From NCBI RefSeq assembly GCF_041320605.1, contig NZ_CP166679.1:1922001-1986000 (forward strand): a DNA stretch of 64,000 nucleotides. The letters are read 5' to 3'. Source of the DNA: Arenibacter antarcticus (GTDB taxonomy: Bacteria; Bacteroidota; Bacteroidia; Flavobacteriales; Flavobacteriaceae). Below are positions 53,210 to 62,178 of the stretch, one piece after another (within the stretch, counting starts at the first letter, position 1; every line of letters begins with the position of its first letter). The position numbers were made by a program, and so were the translations under genes. The notes under the pieces are model-generated. The model had not been told where the DNA came from and did not search any database. It worked only from the letters and a program-made list of their open reading frames with translations.

Positions 53210-54100
53210 ATGAAGAAAATGGTTTCCCTTGAGGTTACAGAAGTCACCACTGCAAAATTGCATGGACTTTTGTTGGGTGCTGTTGGGCCTAGGCCTATTG
53301 CTTTTGCCAGTACCGTTGATAAGAGGGGGAGGCCAAATTTATCGCCATTTAGTTTTTTTAATGTATTTAGCGCCAATCCGCCTATCCTAGTATTTTCGCC
53401 AGCTAGACGGGTTCGTAACAATACCACCAAACACACCTTGGACAATATTATAGAAACCAAGGAAGTAGTCGTGAATATTGTAAACTACGCCATGGTGCAA
53501 CAAGTATCCTTGGCTAGTACAGAGTATAAAGTAGGGGAGAATGAATTTATTAAGGCCGGGTTTACCATGTTAAAATCGGATTTGGTAAAACCCTTTAGAG
53601 TGGCAGAATCTCCTGTGCAGTTTGAATGTAAGGTAATTAAGGTAGAGCCTTTGGGAAAAGAGGGGGGAGCAGGAAATCTGGTTTTCTGTGAAGTGGTAAA
53701 AATTCATTTGGATGCAGATATTTTGGATGAAAATGGTCGTGTAGACCCATATAAGATAGATCAAGTAGCCCGTATGGGTGGTGATTGGTACAGTAGAGCC
53801 AATCTGGGACTATTTGAAGTTCCTAAGCCAATTTCCACAATAGGGATCGGCATAGATCAACTTCCCGATTATATACGGTTAAGCCATATTCTTACCGGAA
53901 ATGATCTGGGAAAGTTGGGGAATATAGAAAAACTGCCTACTACGGAAGAAGTTAAGAGCTATATTGATAACGATGTGGGACTTCGGGTCCTACTAAGTTC
54001 TGGAGATCCGGATCAGTTGCATAAGAAAGCACAGGCTCTTTTAAAAAACAACGAATTGATGGCCGCATGGATGTGTTTGCTGGCGGAAGCCGAAATCTAA
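53210..54100 (+). CDS. Flavin reductase-like (flavoredoxin) domain protein
   Basis: FMN-binding split barrel at about residues 15-170 (GAVGPRPIAFASTVDKRGR, NLSPFSFFNVFSANPPIL), typical of flavoredoxin or flavin reductase family. The C-terminal about 100 residues form a helical extension seen in flavobacterial homologues. A TACCTTTG -7 element at 53196-53203 is so close that the mRNA would be almost leaderless from 53210, or translation may begin at ATG 53219. Substrate unknown. Confidence 0.82.
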   Translation: MKKMVSLEVTEVTTAKLHGLLLGAVGPRPIAFASTVDKRGRPNLSPFSFFNVFSANPPILVFSPARRVRNNTTKHTLDNIIETKEVVVNIVNYAMVQQVSLASTEYKVGENEFIKAGFTMLKSDLVKPFRVAESPVQFECKVIKVEPLGKEGGAGNLVFCEVVKIHLDADILDENGRVDPYKIDQVARMGGDWYSRANLGLFEVPKPISTIGIGIDQLPDYIRLSHILTGNDLGKLGNIEKLPTTEEVKSYIDNDVGLRVLLSSGDPDQLHKKAQALLKNNELMAAWMCLLAEAEI

Positions 54101-54131
54101 TAATAGGATACCAAAGTGTGAATATGGATCC

Positions 54132-54255
54132 TATAAAATGAGCATGACCTAAAATTGGTTGCAAATACGAATGAAGAAATGTGAATCTGACTACCGTTAG
54201 GCAAGATTACCTGCCAGAGGCAGTCGAAGTATGACTGTTAAAAAAACAACGGAAT
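54132..54255 (+). repeat. Dispersed repeat, copy C (inverted relative to A and B)
   Basis: Reads as the complement of the family: GAGCATGACC at the left, GAAGAAATGTGAATCTGACT in the middle and GACTGTTAAAAAAACAAC at the right. The variable centre holds a CTGCC-AGA-GGCAG hairpin. It lies 30 bp after the flavin reductase gene. Here no gene starts close to its right end; the next (DUF3127) starts 140 bp away. Confidence 0.78.
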
Positions 54256-54394
54256 AAGAGCCCATAACGCATGTGGATGTTAAAAATTAGGGGCTAAAAG
54301 AAGATGGAAGGTTTTGTTCTAGGTGTTCCTAGCCAAAATCCTTAATATTGACAAAAAAAGAATATCAATTAGAATTATTTAGAAAAATAGGAAA

Positions 54395-54772
54395 ATGGAA
54401 GTACAAGGGAAAATTAAAATGGTAAGTGAGACCCAAACTTTTGGGAGCAACGGATTTAGAAAAAGAGAGGTAGTAGTGACTACCGAGGAGCAGTACCCGC
54501 AGCATATTATGGTGGAATTTGTACAGGATAAATGTGATCTGTTGAATAATTTTGGAGTAGGTCAGTCAGTGAAAATCAGCATCAACCTAAGAGGTAGAGA
54601 ATGGGTAAACCCACAAGGGGAAACCAAATATTTTAACTCTATCCAAGGATGGCGTATAGAAAACTTACAACAAGAAGCAGGTGGTGCCGGAATGCCTCCA
54701 GTACCTCCTATGGATGCCTTTGAGCCGGCAGATAATTTAAATGAAGAAGATCATGACGATCTTCCTTTTTAG
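54395..54772 (+). CDS. DUF3127 protein with SSB-like acidic tail
   Basis: 125 residues. Residues 1-90 look like a small OB-fold (VQGKIKMVSETQTFGSNGFR, RGREWVNPQGETKYFNSIQG). A Pro/Ala linker and an acidic tail follow, ending EEDHDDLPF, the same terminal DDLPF as the SSB at 22.1 kb. In SSB this tail recruits repair and replication proteins. The combination suggests a single-strand DNA-binding relative. A terminator follows. Confidence 0.82.
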   Translation: MEVQGKIKMVSETQTFGSNGFRKREVVVTTEEQYPQHIMVEFVQDKCDLLNNFGVGQSVKISINLRGREWVNPQGETKYFNSIQGWRIENLQQEAGGAGMPPVPPMDAFEPADNLNEEDHDDLPF

Positions 54773-54833
54773 ATAAGAAGGTTGGCCATATAGATTGAGG
54801 AGTATCACTCAAGTCTAATAATATTGTTTAAAC

Positions 54834-54867
54834 AACCTGCCCGGCATGTAGCTGGGTAGGTTTTCTT
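54834..54867 (+). terminator. Terminator of the DUF3127 gene
   Basis: AACCTGCCCGGC-ATGTA-GCTGGGTAGGTT followed by TTCTTATTTTT. Confidence 0.75.
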
Positions 54868-54895
54868 ATTTTTAAGAACCAAAAAACTATTGTGC

Positions 54896-55567
54896 ATGTT
54901 TCTTTTAGATGACCGTTTAGTATTTCCCAATGTTGAGAATGCAGATGAAGAGGGGTTGTTGGCGGTAGGTGGTAATCTATCCCCAGAAAGATTGGTTTTG
55001 GCCTACAGAAACGGAATTTTCCCATGGTTTAATGAAGATTCCCCGATTCTATGGTGGAGCCCCGACCCTAGAATGGTATTGTTTCCTAAAGAGGTCAGGA
55101 TATCCAAGAGCATGCGACAGTTAATTAAAAGGAATTCTTTCAAAATTACTTGGAACACCAATTTTATAGAGGTGCTTCAAGAGTGTTCGGCCATAGATCG
55201 CAAAGGTCAAAATGGAACCTGGATAACCGATGGGATGAAAAAGGCCTATATTCATTTACATGAAATTGGAATAGCCAAATCCATAGAAGTCTGGGATGAA
55301 GATGTTTTGGTAGGAGGCTTGTACGGAGTAGATCTAGGGCATGTTTTCTGTGGCGAAAGTATGTTTAGCAAGGCCAGCAATGCTTCTAAATACGCTTTTA
55401 TACATTTGGCTCAGGAATTAGAGGCACAGGGATATAAGGTGATCGATTGCCAAGTGTACAATTCGCATTTGGAAAGTTTGGGGGCTAAGGAAATTCCTAG
55501 GAGTGAATTTATTGAAATTTTAAAAGCTACAGCGCTGCCTCCTAATAAAGAACTCGGTCAAAATTAA
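54896..55567 (+). CDS. aat: Leucyl/phenylalanyl-tRNA--protein transferase
   Basis: Adds Leu or Phe to N-terminal Lys/Arg of proteins, marking them for Clp degradation. EEGLLAVGGNLSPERLVLAY, GIFPWFNEDSPILWWSPDPR and GGLYGVDLGHVFCGESMFS are diagnostic. The ATG at 54896 starts close to the first conserved strand. It overlaps the next minus-strand gene by 26 bp at the 3' ends. Confidence 0.95.
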   Translation: MFLLDDRLVFPNVENADEEGLLAVGGNLSPERLVLAYRNGIFPWFNEDSPILWWSPDPRMVLFPKEVRISKSMRQLIKRNSFKITWNTNFIEVLQECSAIDRKGQNGTWITDGMKKAYIHLHEIGIAKSIEVWDEDVLVGGLYGVDLGHVFCGESMFSKASNASKYAFIHLAQELEAQGYKVIDCQVYNSHLESLGAKEIPRSEFIEILKATALPPNKELGQN

Positions 55568-56114
55568 CTGGGAGTGCCTCCCTTATCTTTAGAAATTTTC
55601 CTTCCGAATTGAATAAGAGCATATAATCTCGATTATTCTTTTGCTGTGTCCTTTTCTTTCCCCTCACTAATAATCCGTAAGTATTTGTGGGAAGTATCAA
55701 ATTTTGAAAGGTGTTTTTTAGGGCGTCCTTAGTGTCGGCAGGATACCATTGTAATATGCGCTTAATCTTGACTTTTTGAAAATTGCTATTCAAAAAATTA
55801 TGGATCCCCGAATAGACGTCCCTAGGAATATCTACTTCCTTTACAAGAAATCCCAATTGTTCAATTTCGCCAGTGTCGTCTACCTCTATTTCGTATTTCA
55901 TTCTTTTCAACTTGAATTTTAGTGTGAAAAGAGTATTAACGGTATCTATTTCTTTGTAGTAGCGAATACGTTTTGCAGCTTCCGGAATTACAGCAGTTGC
56001 AATTATAGGAAATTGTGATTTTTTGATTCGATGTTCCCGTTCCGGTTTTGATTGTGAAAAGCAAAGAGAACTTAGAATTAAAAAGGCTAGAAAAAGTGGG
56101 AGTTTATACCTCAT
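55542..56114 (-). CDS. Secreted protein of unknown function
   Basis: 190 residues with signal peptide MRYKLPLFLAFLILSSLCFS. The rest is basic and mixed alpha/beta (KFKLKRMKYEIEVDDTGEIE, PTNTYGLLVRGKKRTQQ) with no recognised motif. It starts 11 bp inside the end of tag, so it is translationally coupled to it. Confidence 0.65.
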   Translation of the reverse strand: MRYKLPLFLAFLILSSLCFSQSKPEREHRIKKSQFPIIATAVIPEAAKRIRYYKEIDTVNTLFTLKFKLKRMKYEIEVDDTGEIEQLGFLVKEVDIPRDVYSGIHNFLNSNFQKVKIKRILQWYPADTKDALKNTFQNLILPTNTYGLLVRGKKRTQQKNNRDYMLLFNSEGKFLKIREALPVNFDRVLY

Positions 56115-56667
56115 GATATCTAAAGCAATTTATTTCGTGATCGTTTACCATGCCAGTGGCTTGCATATGCGCGTAAAGCACGGTACTGCCCACAAACTTA
56201 AAGCCCCGTTTTTTTAGGTCTTTGCTGATAGCGTCGGACAAAGGGGTTGTAGCTGGGACATCTTTGTAATTTTTAACCTTGTTTTTTATAGGGATGCCGT
56301 CAATAAAGCCCCATATATAGCTACTAAAACTACCGTATTGTTCCTGTATTTTCATAAATTCTATGGCATTTGTCACTGTGGCCCTAATTTTGAGCCTGTT
56401 CCTAACAATTCCCGAATCTTGTAAGAGTGATTCTATCTTTTCTTCGGAATAATTTGCAATTTTTTGGTAATCAAATTGATCGAATGCCTTCCTGAAATTT
56501 TCCCTTTTTCTAAGAATGGTAATCCAACTTAATCCTGCTTGGAACGTTTCTAAGATTAAAAATTCAAATAATTGGGCATCGTCCTTAAGGGGAACACCCC
56601 ATTCTTCGTCATGGTATTTTTCGTAAAGGGCATCACCCTTGCACCATCCACATTTATGCTTTTCCAT
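56104..56667 (-). CDS. tag: DNA-3-methyladenine glycosylase I
   Basis: 187 residues. Zinc ligands near the N-terminus (KCGWCKGD) and later His; EEWGVPLKDDAQLFEFLILE and AGLSWITILRKRENFRKAF are signatures of Tag. It excises 3-methyladenine. The complete family length is present. The gene overlaps the following secreted-protein gene by 11 bp. Confidence 0.94.
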   Translation of the reverse strand: MEKHKCGWCKGDALYEKYHDEEWGVPLKDDAQLFEFLILETFQAGLSWITILRKRENFRKAFDQFDYQKIANYSEEKIESLLQDSGIVRNRLKIRATVTNAIEFMKIQEQYGSFSSYIWGFIDGIPIKNKVKNYKDVPATTPLSDAISKDLKKRGFKFVGSTVLYAHMQATGMVNDHEINCFRYHEV

Positions 56668-56706
56668 TAGACACTTATATATTTTAAATGTATGGAATAT
56701 ATCGAT

Positions 56707-56985
56707 TTAATTATAGGGTTCAAGAACAATAATTAAATCATTTTTTATGTGATGATTATCAATAAAAGCATGAATTATTGTAATTTCGGCCCATTCAATT
56801 TCTATTTCAAGAATTACTCCTAGAATTCCGGTATTGCCATTGTGCGTGTTGGTTATGGTTTTCGGGTTATAGACATATATCTCATGATGGTGCTGTGTTT
56901 GTAGCTCAATTACGTCCAGGTTGGTTTTTGAGAAATACTTAATGAGCGCATTATATGGTTGACAAAAAGAGAAAAAAACACGACT
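56707..56985 (-). pseudogene. Start-less reading frame upstream of tag
   Basis: A stop-free minus-strand frame of about 93 codons (YNALIKYFSKTNLDVIELQT, GNTGILGVILEIEIEW, HIKNDLIIVLEPYN) ends with TAA at 56707-56709, 40 bp before tag. It has no ATG, GTG or TTG and runs into the opposite yitT-like start. It is likely a truncated gene or a chance frame; no family is recognised. Confidence 0.3.
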
Positions 56986-57890
56986 TTAAGAAAAATACGT
57001 CTAGCTATTGGAGAAAATCGAGACGGTTTAGAGTTGGCATAATTTCTCTTATTCGCGATGTGATTTTTATTGTTTTAGGGATTTTTTCGGCCGCCTTTGG
57101 GTTAAAGAGCTTCTTGTTGCCCAATGGTTTTATTGATGGTGGGGCAACAGGAATATCCCTATTGCTTACGGAAATATTTAAAATTCCTTTGTACCTGCTT
57201 ATTATTTTAGTAAACCTGCCCTTTATTTATCTTGGGTTTAAGGTAATAGGTAAACAATTTGCTATAAAGACGTCCCTAGCTATCCTCGGACTGGCTGTAG
57301 TACTTGCCACCGTACATTTTCCCGAGGTAACGGATGATGAACTGTTGGTGGCGGTGTTTGGCGGATTTTTTCTAGGAGCGGGTATTGGGCTCTCCATCAG
57401 GGGAGGTGGAGTATTGGATGGCACGGAGGTACTCGCCATATATATTAGTAAGAAATTAAGGACCAAAATAGGGGACAATATTATAGTGATCAACGTGATC
57501 ATATTTACAGCAGCGGCATATTTCCTTTCCTTGGAAATAGCCCTTTATTCCATGCTTACCTATCTATCTGCCTCCAAAACCTTGGATTTTGTTGTAGATG
57601 GTATTGAAGAGTATACGGGAGTAACCATAATTTCTGTTCGAAGCGAAGAGATTAGGTTAATGATCACCGAAAAGTTGGGAAGAGGAGTAACTATTTATGC
57701 CGGGCGTGGAGGTTATGCACAAAATGGGGTAGTTAAGGATTATGATATTCTTTACGCGGTTATAACAAGACTGGAAATAAGTAAGTTGAATACCGAAATT
57801 GAGAAAATTGACTCTAATGCTTTTGTAGTCATGAACAGTGTAAACGACACTAGGGGTGGGATGATTAAAAAACGGGCCCTAAATCATTAA
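56955..57890 (+). CDS. YitT family membrane protein
   Basis: 311 residues. A basic N-terminus is followed by five to six membrane helices (DUF161), including LPNGFIDGGATGISLLLTEI and GGFFLGAGIGLSIRGGGVLDG. The C-terminal soluble domain is DUF2179 (TEKLGRGVTIYAGRGGY). The family is widespread; a transport role is suspected but not shown. Confidence 0.88.
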   Translation: MVDKKRKKHDFKKNTSSYWRKSRRFRVGIISLIRDVIFIVLGIFSAAFGLKSFLLPNGFIDGGATGISLLLTEIFKIPLYLLIILVNLPFIYLGFKVIGKQFAIKTSLAILGLAVVLATVHFPEVTDDELLVAVFGGFFLGAGIGLSIRGGGVLDGTEVLAIYISKKLRTKIGDNIIVINVIIFTAAAYFLSLEIALYSMLTYLSASKTLDFVVDGIEEYTGVTIISVRSEEIRLMITEKLGRGVTIYAGRGGYAQNGVVKDYDILYAVITRLEISKLNTEIEKIDSNAFVVMNSVNDTRGGMIKKRALNH

Positions 57891-58008
57891 AACTGTTTAT
57901 CAAAAAGTTCTTTAGTAATGCAACGGCATAATAAACCTATGTAACCTTTGTTACGCTTTATGGTCTATAGAATCACTATTTTTGCACCTTATTGTTAGGT
58001 ATAAGAAT

Positions 58009-58635
58009 ATGGAGCAGAAATCAGAAACACTTTTAGATTCGCAGCTTATTGAAAAAAGCTTGGAAAGAGGAATGAGTTATGGGGATTACCGAAAAATGAT
58101 AGCCACCTTGGTTCTGGAAGGTGCATCTACCGGACCAATTCAAAATGAGGAGCTAAGCAATTATACCTTATTAAACGACCAACGGATGAGGCGCTTAGAC
58201 AAAACCCTTAAGATTGGGGCAGAAACTGTGTCAAAAATAGAGCGTGTAGATCGGGAAATTACCTGGTTGGTGCTTACCGAAAGTTGGTGCGGTGATGCTG
58301 CGCAAACCCTTCCTGTAATGAACAAAATTGCAAACCTTAATAATAAAATTTCCCTAAAGCTGTTATTGCGCGATGAAAATACGGAGCTGATGCAGCGTTT
58401 TATGGCCAATGGGTCCATGGCTATTCCAAAGCTGATCGCTATAGACAATGCAAGTGGGGATATTATAGGGGAATGGGGTTCTAGACCTTCCGTAGCCGCC
58501 AAAATGGTACAGGATCAAAAGGATAAATATGGGGTGTTTACACCAGAATTTAAAGAGGAATTACAGCAATGGTATAATAAGGATAAAGGGCAAAGTACTA
58601 TAAAAGACCTGTTACCGCTACTTTTCTTGGAATAA
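58009..58635 (+). CDS. Thioredoxin-fold family protein with single-cysteine motif
   Basis: The start at 58009 (MEQKSETLLDSQ) fits a TATTTTTG -7 element at 57977-57984. The thioredoxin-fold region begins at TWLVLTESWCGDAAQTLPV: WCGDA in place of WCxxC, so only one active-site cysteine is present. SMAIPKLIAIDNASGD carries the cis-proline. It belongs to the thioredoxin-9-like family of small cytoplasmic proteins. It overlaps the convergent next gene by 18 bp. Confidence 0.82.
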   Translation: MEQKSETLLDSQLIEKSLERGMSYGDYRKMIATLVLEGASTGPIQNEELSNYTLLNDQRMRRLDKTLKIGAETVSKIERVDREITWLVLTESWCGDAAQTLPVMNKIANLNNKISLKLLLRDENTELMQRFMANGSMAIPKLIAIDNASGDIIGEWGSRPSVAAKMVQDQKDKYGVFTPEFKEELQQWYNKDKGQSTIKDLLPLLFLE

Positions 58636-59349
58636 GTAGGTTATCGTTCCCATCTGATCTGAGCGGCTGCCCGAATTAAATTGGGATTTTAAGGCGTATG
58701 CTATCGCGTTGTCTATGAGACAACCATTTAAGGTGCTAGAGCTTTTTTTGTTCACTTCGGCTTCAATTACCCTTCCAAGAGTGTCCACTTTAATGTTGAT
58801 AACTACTTTTCCGCCTTCAATACAGGTGTATATGGGTATGGGTAGGCTGATATGCCTCCTGTCTAGTAGGGAGTAGGAGACCGAAGTGTTTCGTTTTGCT
58901 AAATTATTGGTCATAACCTCCTTACTTGCCTCTTTTTCTCCAAGTAACTCTTGTTTTTCCCGTCGTCTTTGCGCAAGTTCTTTTACCCTAGTAGCGTATT
59001 CCGAATCTGAACTTAGATATTCTGAAGGATCCTCGCTGTCCGAGGACTGTTCCTGTTCCTCCATAATTTCTTCTAAGGTCTTTAGAGGTTCTGGATTACC
59101 GAAACTCGGTTTGTTCGCCTCGTTGTAGGCCATATGGCTCTTTATGGATGCAGATTTGGCCATGTCTTCCATGGCCTCAATTTCTTCCTCAATTATTAAC
59201 TCGAGATCTTCCTCCTCCAGCAAACTTAATTCAATAACATACTCGTCCTGTTCCTTCTGCCCTAAGTGAATATTGTATAAGGACAATATCAGCAAGGACA
59301 TGGTAAAGAATGTTATTAATAAAGAAAGCTGCTTCTTGTTCAAGTTCAT
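58618..59349 (-). CDS. TonB-like protein with C-terminal energy-transducer domain
   Basis: The start at 59349 (MNLNKKQLSLLITFF) gives one N-terminal membrane helix, then an acidic stretch (ELSLLEEEDLELIIEEEIEA), a Ser/Glu-rich linker and a C-terminal TonB-type domain (GGKVVINIKVDTLGRVIEAE). No proline-rich spacer is visible, unlike classical TonB. It could energise a specific receptor. It follows truB on the same strand with an 80-bp gap. Confidence 0.72.
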   Translation of the reverse strand: MNLNKKQLSLLITFFTMSLLILSLYNIHLGQKEQDEYVIELSLLEEEDLELIIEEEIEAMEDMAKSASIKSHMAYNEANKPSFGNPEPLKTLEEIMEEQEQSSDSEDPSEYLSSDSEYATRVKELAQRRREKQELLGEKEASKEVMTNNLAKRNTSVSYSLLDRRHISLPIPIYTCIEGGKVVINIKVDTLGRVIEAEVNKKSSSTLNGCLIDNAIAYALKSQFNSGSRSDQMGTITYLFQEK

Positions 59350-59429
59350 AGGGTTATAACCGCGTTTTATCAAAAATATTTTAAATTATCGACGAACGGA
59401 TTGGTTGCCACCTCAGCATATTGATGCCT

Positions 59430-60125
59430 TTAACTGTCTATCTGCAGTAATTTACCAAATTCCTCGGGGCTTATGGCTTTATTTACGTTGTAATCGCCTA
59501 TTTTGGTTCTTCTCAGAGCGGATAAATGTGCGCCAGATCCCACTTTTTCGCCAAAATCGTGGGCCAATGATCTGATATAGGTGCCTTTGCTGCAGACCAC
59601 CCTAAAATCTATTATGGGTAGTTCAATTCGGGTAATTTCAAATTCGGTGATAGAGACTGGTCGTTTTTTAATTTCAACGGTCTTCCCTTCCCTGGCATAT
59701 TCATAAAGTCGCTTCCCATCTTTTTTAAGCGCTGAAAACACGGGTGGCACCTGCTCAATATCTCCTATAAAATGACTTGTGGCCTCTTGGATCAAATCTT
59801 CGGTAAGATGGTCAGTGGGAAAGTGTTTATCTATTTCCGTTTCCAGGTCGTAAGACGGGGTAGTGGCACCTAAAGTAATACTTCCCGTATATTCCTTCTC
59901 TTGCCCCTGCAATATATTTATGGTCTTGGTAGATTTTCCCGTACATATCAATAGTAGTCCGGTGGCCAAAGGATCTAAGGTTCCGGCATGGCCTATTTTT
60001 ATTTTTTTTAGTTGAAATTTCTTTCGAATGGCCCATTTTAAGGAGTTTACAGCCTGAAAGGAGCTCCACCCCAACGGTTTATCGATGAGTAACAACTTTC
60101 CCTCCAAAAAATCTTCCTTGGTCAT
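59430..60125 (-). CDS. truB: tRNA pseudouridine(55) synthase
   Basis: 231 residues. Catalytic Asp in HAGTLDPLATGLLLICTGKS; KEYTGSITLGATTPSYD and the RSLAHDFGEKVGSGAHLSAL block follow. It makes pseudouridine 55 in the T-loop. The start codon overlaps the stop of uppP by 1 bp, so it is in the ftsX operon. Confidence 0.95.
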   Translation of the reverse strand: MTKEDFLEGKLLLIDKPLGWSSFQAVNSLKWAIRKKFQLKKIKIGHAGTLDPLATGLLLICTGKSTKTINILQGQEKEYTGSITLGATTPSYDLETEIDKHFPTDHLTEDLIQEATSHFIGDIEQVPPVFSALKKDGKRLYEYAREGKTVEIKKRPVSITEFEITRIELPIIDFRVVCSKGTYIRSLAHDFGEKVGSGAHLSALRRTKIGDYNVNKAISPEEFGKLLQIDS

Positions 60126-60910
60126 TAAATAACTGTTAGGGGGCTAATGAAATAATGTATAACTAGAATTGCCAATCCTACTATAATTCTATAGTATCCA
60201 AATATTTTAAAACCGTGCTTACTTAAAAATCCGATAAATGTTTTGATGGCAAATAATGCTACCAAAAAACCAACCACGTTTCCAATAATTAAAAAATTGA
60301 TTTGCTCACCCGTCAAGGTGAAACCAGCCATATAATAATCGTAGCTCTTCTTTAATGTTGCTCCTAGCATGGTAGGTACGGCAAGGAAAAAAGAAAATTC
60401 TGCTGCCGCGGTCCTAGAAAGTTTTTGCGACATTCCCCCAACAATACTGGCGCCACTTCTAGATACGCCTGGTATCATCGCCAAGCATTGAAAAATGCCT
60501 ATTTTAAAGGCGGTGGAGTAAGAGATTTCAGTGTTTTCAGAATCTCCGAACCAATTATCGACCTTTAAAAGTACCAGTCCCCCAAGGACTAAGGAAACGG
60601 CCACGGTTAAGGGGCTTTCTAATAGGGTGTCTATGTAACTGCTTAAAAGAAGCCCAAATACTACAGCGGGAATAAAAGCTACCAGTAATTTGAAATAAAA
60701 ATCGACGCTTTGAAGAAATCGCTTATAATAAAGCACCACAACAGAAAGAATGGTTCCCAATTGGATGACAATGGTAAATAATTTAGTGAAATCTTCTTGT
60801 GCAATACCAAAAAATGAAGAAGCAATGATCAAATGTCCAGTAGAAGAAACGGGTAAATACTCCGTAAGACCTTCTATTATGGCTAAAATAATAACCTTTA
60901 ATATGTCCAA
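60125..60910 (-). CDS. uppP: Undecaprenyl-diphosphatase
   Basis: 261 residues, about seven membrane helices. The two active-site blocks are present: [17 protein letters not shown] (ExxxE) and [17 protein letters not shown] (PGxSRSxxT-like). It recycles undecaprenyl pyrophosphate for cell-wall synthesis. It is 3 bp from the DUF3098 gene and overlaps truB by 1 bp. Confidence 0.95.
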   Translation of the reverse strand: MDILKVIILAIIEGLTEYLPVSSTGHLIIASSFFGIAQEDFTKLFTIVIQLGTILSVVVLYYKRFLQSVDFYFKLLVAFIPAVVFGLLLSSYIDTLLESPLTVAVSLVLGGLVLLKVDNWFGDSENTEISYSTAFKIGIFQCLAMIPGVSRSGASIVGGMSQKLSRTAAAEFSFFLAVPTMLGATLKKSYDYYMAGFTLTGEQINFLIIGNVVGFLVALFAIKTFIGFLSKHGFKIFGYYRIIVGLAILVIHYFISPLTVI

Positions 60911-60913
60911 AAT

Positions 60914-61180
60914 TTATTTTTTCTTATGAGGGTTTAACAGAATAGCGTAAACTTCAATTCCCAGACCGATTAAGACCAAGGTTGGGGCAAGTCGTATTCT
61001 TCTAAAATTGTATACTTGAGGATTAAAAACGTTGGGATCGTCCATTCCTCCACCACTCATTAGGATAAACCCTAAGGCAATAAAGGCTAGGCCAATAAAC
61101 ATAAACAGGTAGTTTTTTTTCTGAAAGATAAACTCCTGCATAGGTTTTTGTGCCTGATTATTATTTTTTTTCTGACTCAT
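60914..61180 (-). CDS. DUF3098 family small membrane protein
   Basis: 88 residues with two membrane helices (YLFMFIGLAFIALGFILMSG and LAPTLVLIGLGIEVYAILL). The loop GGGMDDPNVFNPQVYNFRR is typical of the family. It lies between ftsX (9 bp) and uppP (3 bp), the usual Bacteroidota arrangement, which suggests a role in cell division or envelope growth. Confidence 0.87.
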   Translation of the reverse strand: MSQKKNNNQAQKPMQEFIFQKKNYLFMFIGLAFIALGFILMSGGGMDDPNVFNPQVYNFRRIRLAPTLVLIGLGIEVYAILLNPHKKK

Positions 61181-61189
61181 GCTGCAAAT

Positions 61190-62068
61190 TTAGTAATATA
61201 AATCATCTGTCCTCAAATTTAGGAAGCGTTGTGTAGCAAAATATGTACTTAACAAGGAAATTATGACTCCTAAACTAAAAACACCTACAAAAAGTATGAT
61301 CAGGATCGTAGGGTCTTGGAGAAGGTTTAGTTCCGGGAAGTTTTGGTCAACATAATAAAGCACTATTCCAAGTGCAATTAGGGCAATAACGGCTCCCAAT
61401 ACCCCTAATTTAATATTGGTCCATATAAATGGTCGTCTTATAAACGACTTGGTGGCCCCTACCATTTGCATGGTCTTTATAATAAAACGCTTGGAATAAA
61501 TTGAGAGCCTTATGGAACTGTTAATCAACAGTACGGCAATAAAGGTGAATATCCCGCTGGCCACCAATATCCAAAAGCTCAGTTTCTTAACGTTGTCATT
61601 GAGCAAGGTAATTAAGGGCTCGTCATAACTTACTTCCTCAACATATCCTTTTGTGGATATTTCCTTGGCAATGTCAGCAATGCTATCCGTTTGCACATAT
61701 GCAGCATTTAACTGCACGTCTATGGAATTTTTAAGAGGGTTGTACCCCAAGAAATCCAAAAAATTCTCTCCAATTTCCTCACTGTGCTTCTCTGCAGCCT
61801 CCTCCTTGGAGACAAAGGTGGCTTTTTTTGTGTATGCTGCCATCGCCAAGCCTTTTTGTAATTGGTTTATTTCCACTTCTTTGGCGCTGTCCTTTAAAAA
61901 AACCGATATGGTAATTTGTTCTTTAAAATGATCGGCTAACTTTTTAGTATTCAGCACCAAAAGCCCCAGTATGCCCAATAGAAAAAGTACTAGACCAATG
62001 CTAAGGACTACCGAGAAATAAGAGGAAATTAGCTTTCTTTTTTGAAAACGTTCAAAAGATGTGCTCAT
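61190..62068 (-). CDS. ftsX: Cell division protein FtsX
   Basis: 292 residues with four membrane helices (about 20-40, 165-185, 215-240, 260-282) and an extracellular domain between the first two (FKEQITISVFLKDSAKEVEI). It is the permease partner of the ATPase FtsE, which is not adjacent. FtsEX activates peptidoglycan hydrolases at the septum. It is the first gene of the ftsX-DUF3098-uppP-truB operon. Confidence 0.93.
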   Translation of the reverse strand: MSTSFERFQKRKLISSYFSVVLSIGLVLFLLGILGLLVLNTKKLADHFKEQITISVFLKDSAKEVEINQLQKGLAMAAYTKKATFVSKEEAAEKHSEEIGENFLDFLGYNPLKNSIDVQLNAAYVQTDSIADIAKEISTKGYVEEVSYDEPLITLLNDNVKKLSFWILVASGIFTFIAVLLINSSIRLSIYSKRFIIKTMQMVGATKSFIRRPFIWTNIKLGVLGAVIALIALGIVLYYVDQNFPELNLLQDPTILIILFVGVFSLGVIISLLSTYFATQRFLNLRTDDLYY

Positions 62069-62178
62069 AGTTGAAAATCAATGTGTAAAAATAACAAAGT
62101 AAATTGAATTTAAAATGTCTGATTTATTTTCATTTTTTTGAGACCCCTACTATTCCTTTTGAGATTATAAATAAGTGA

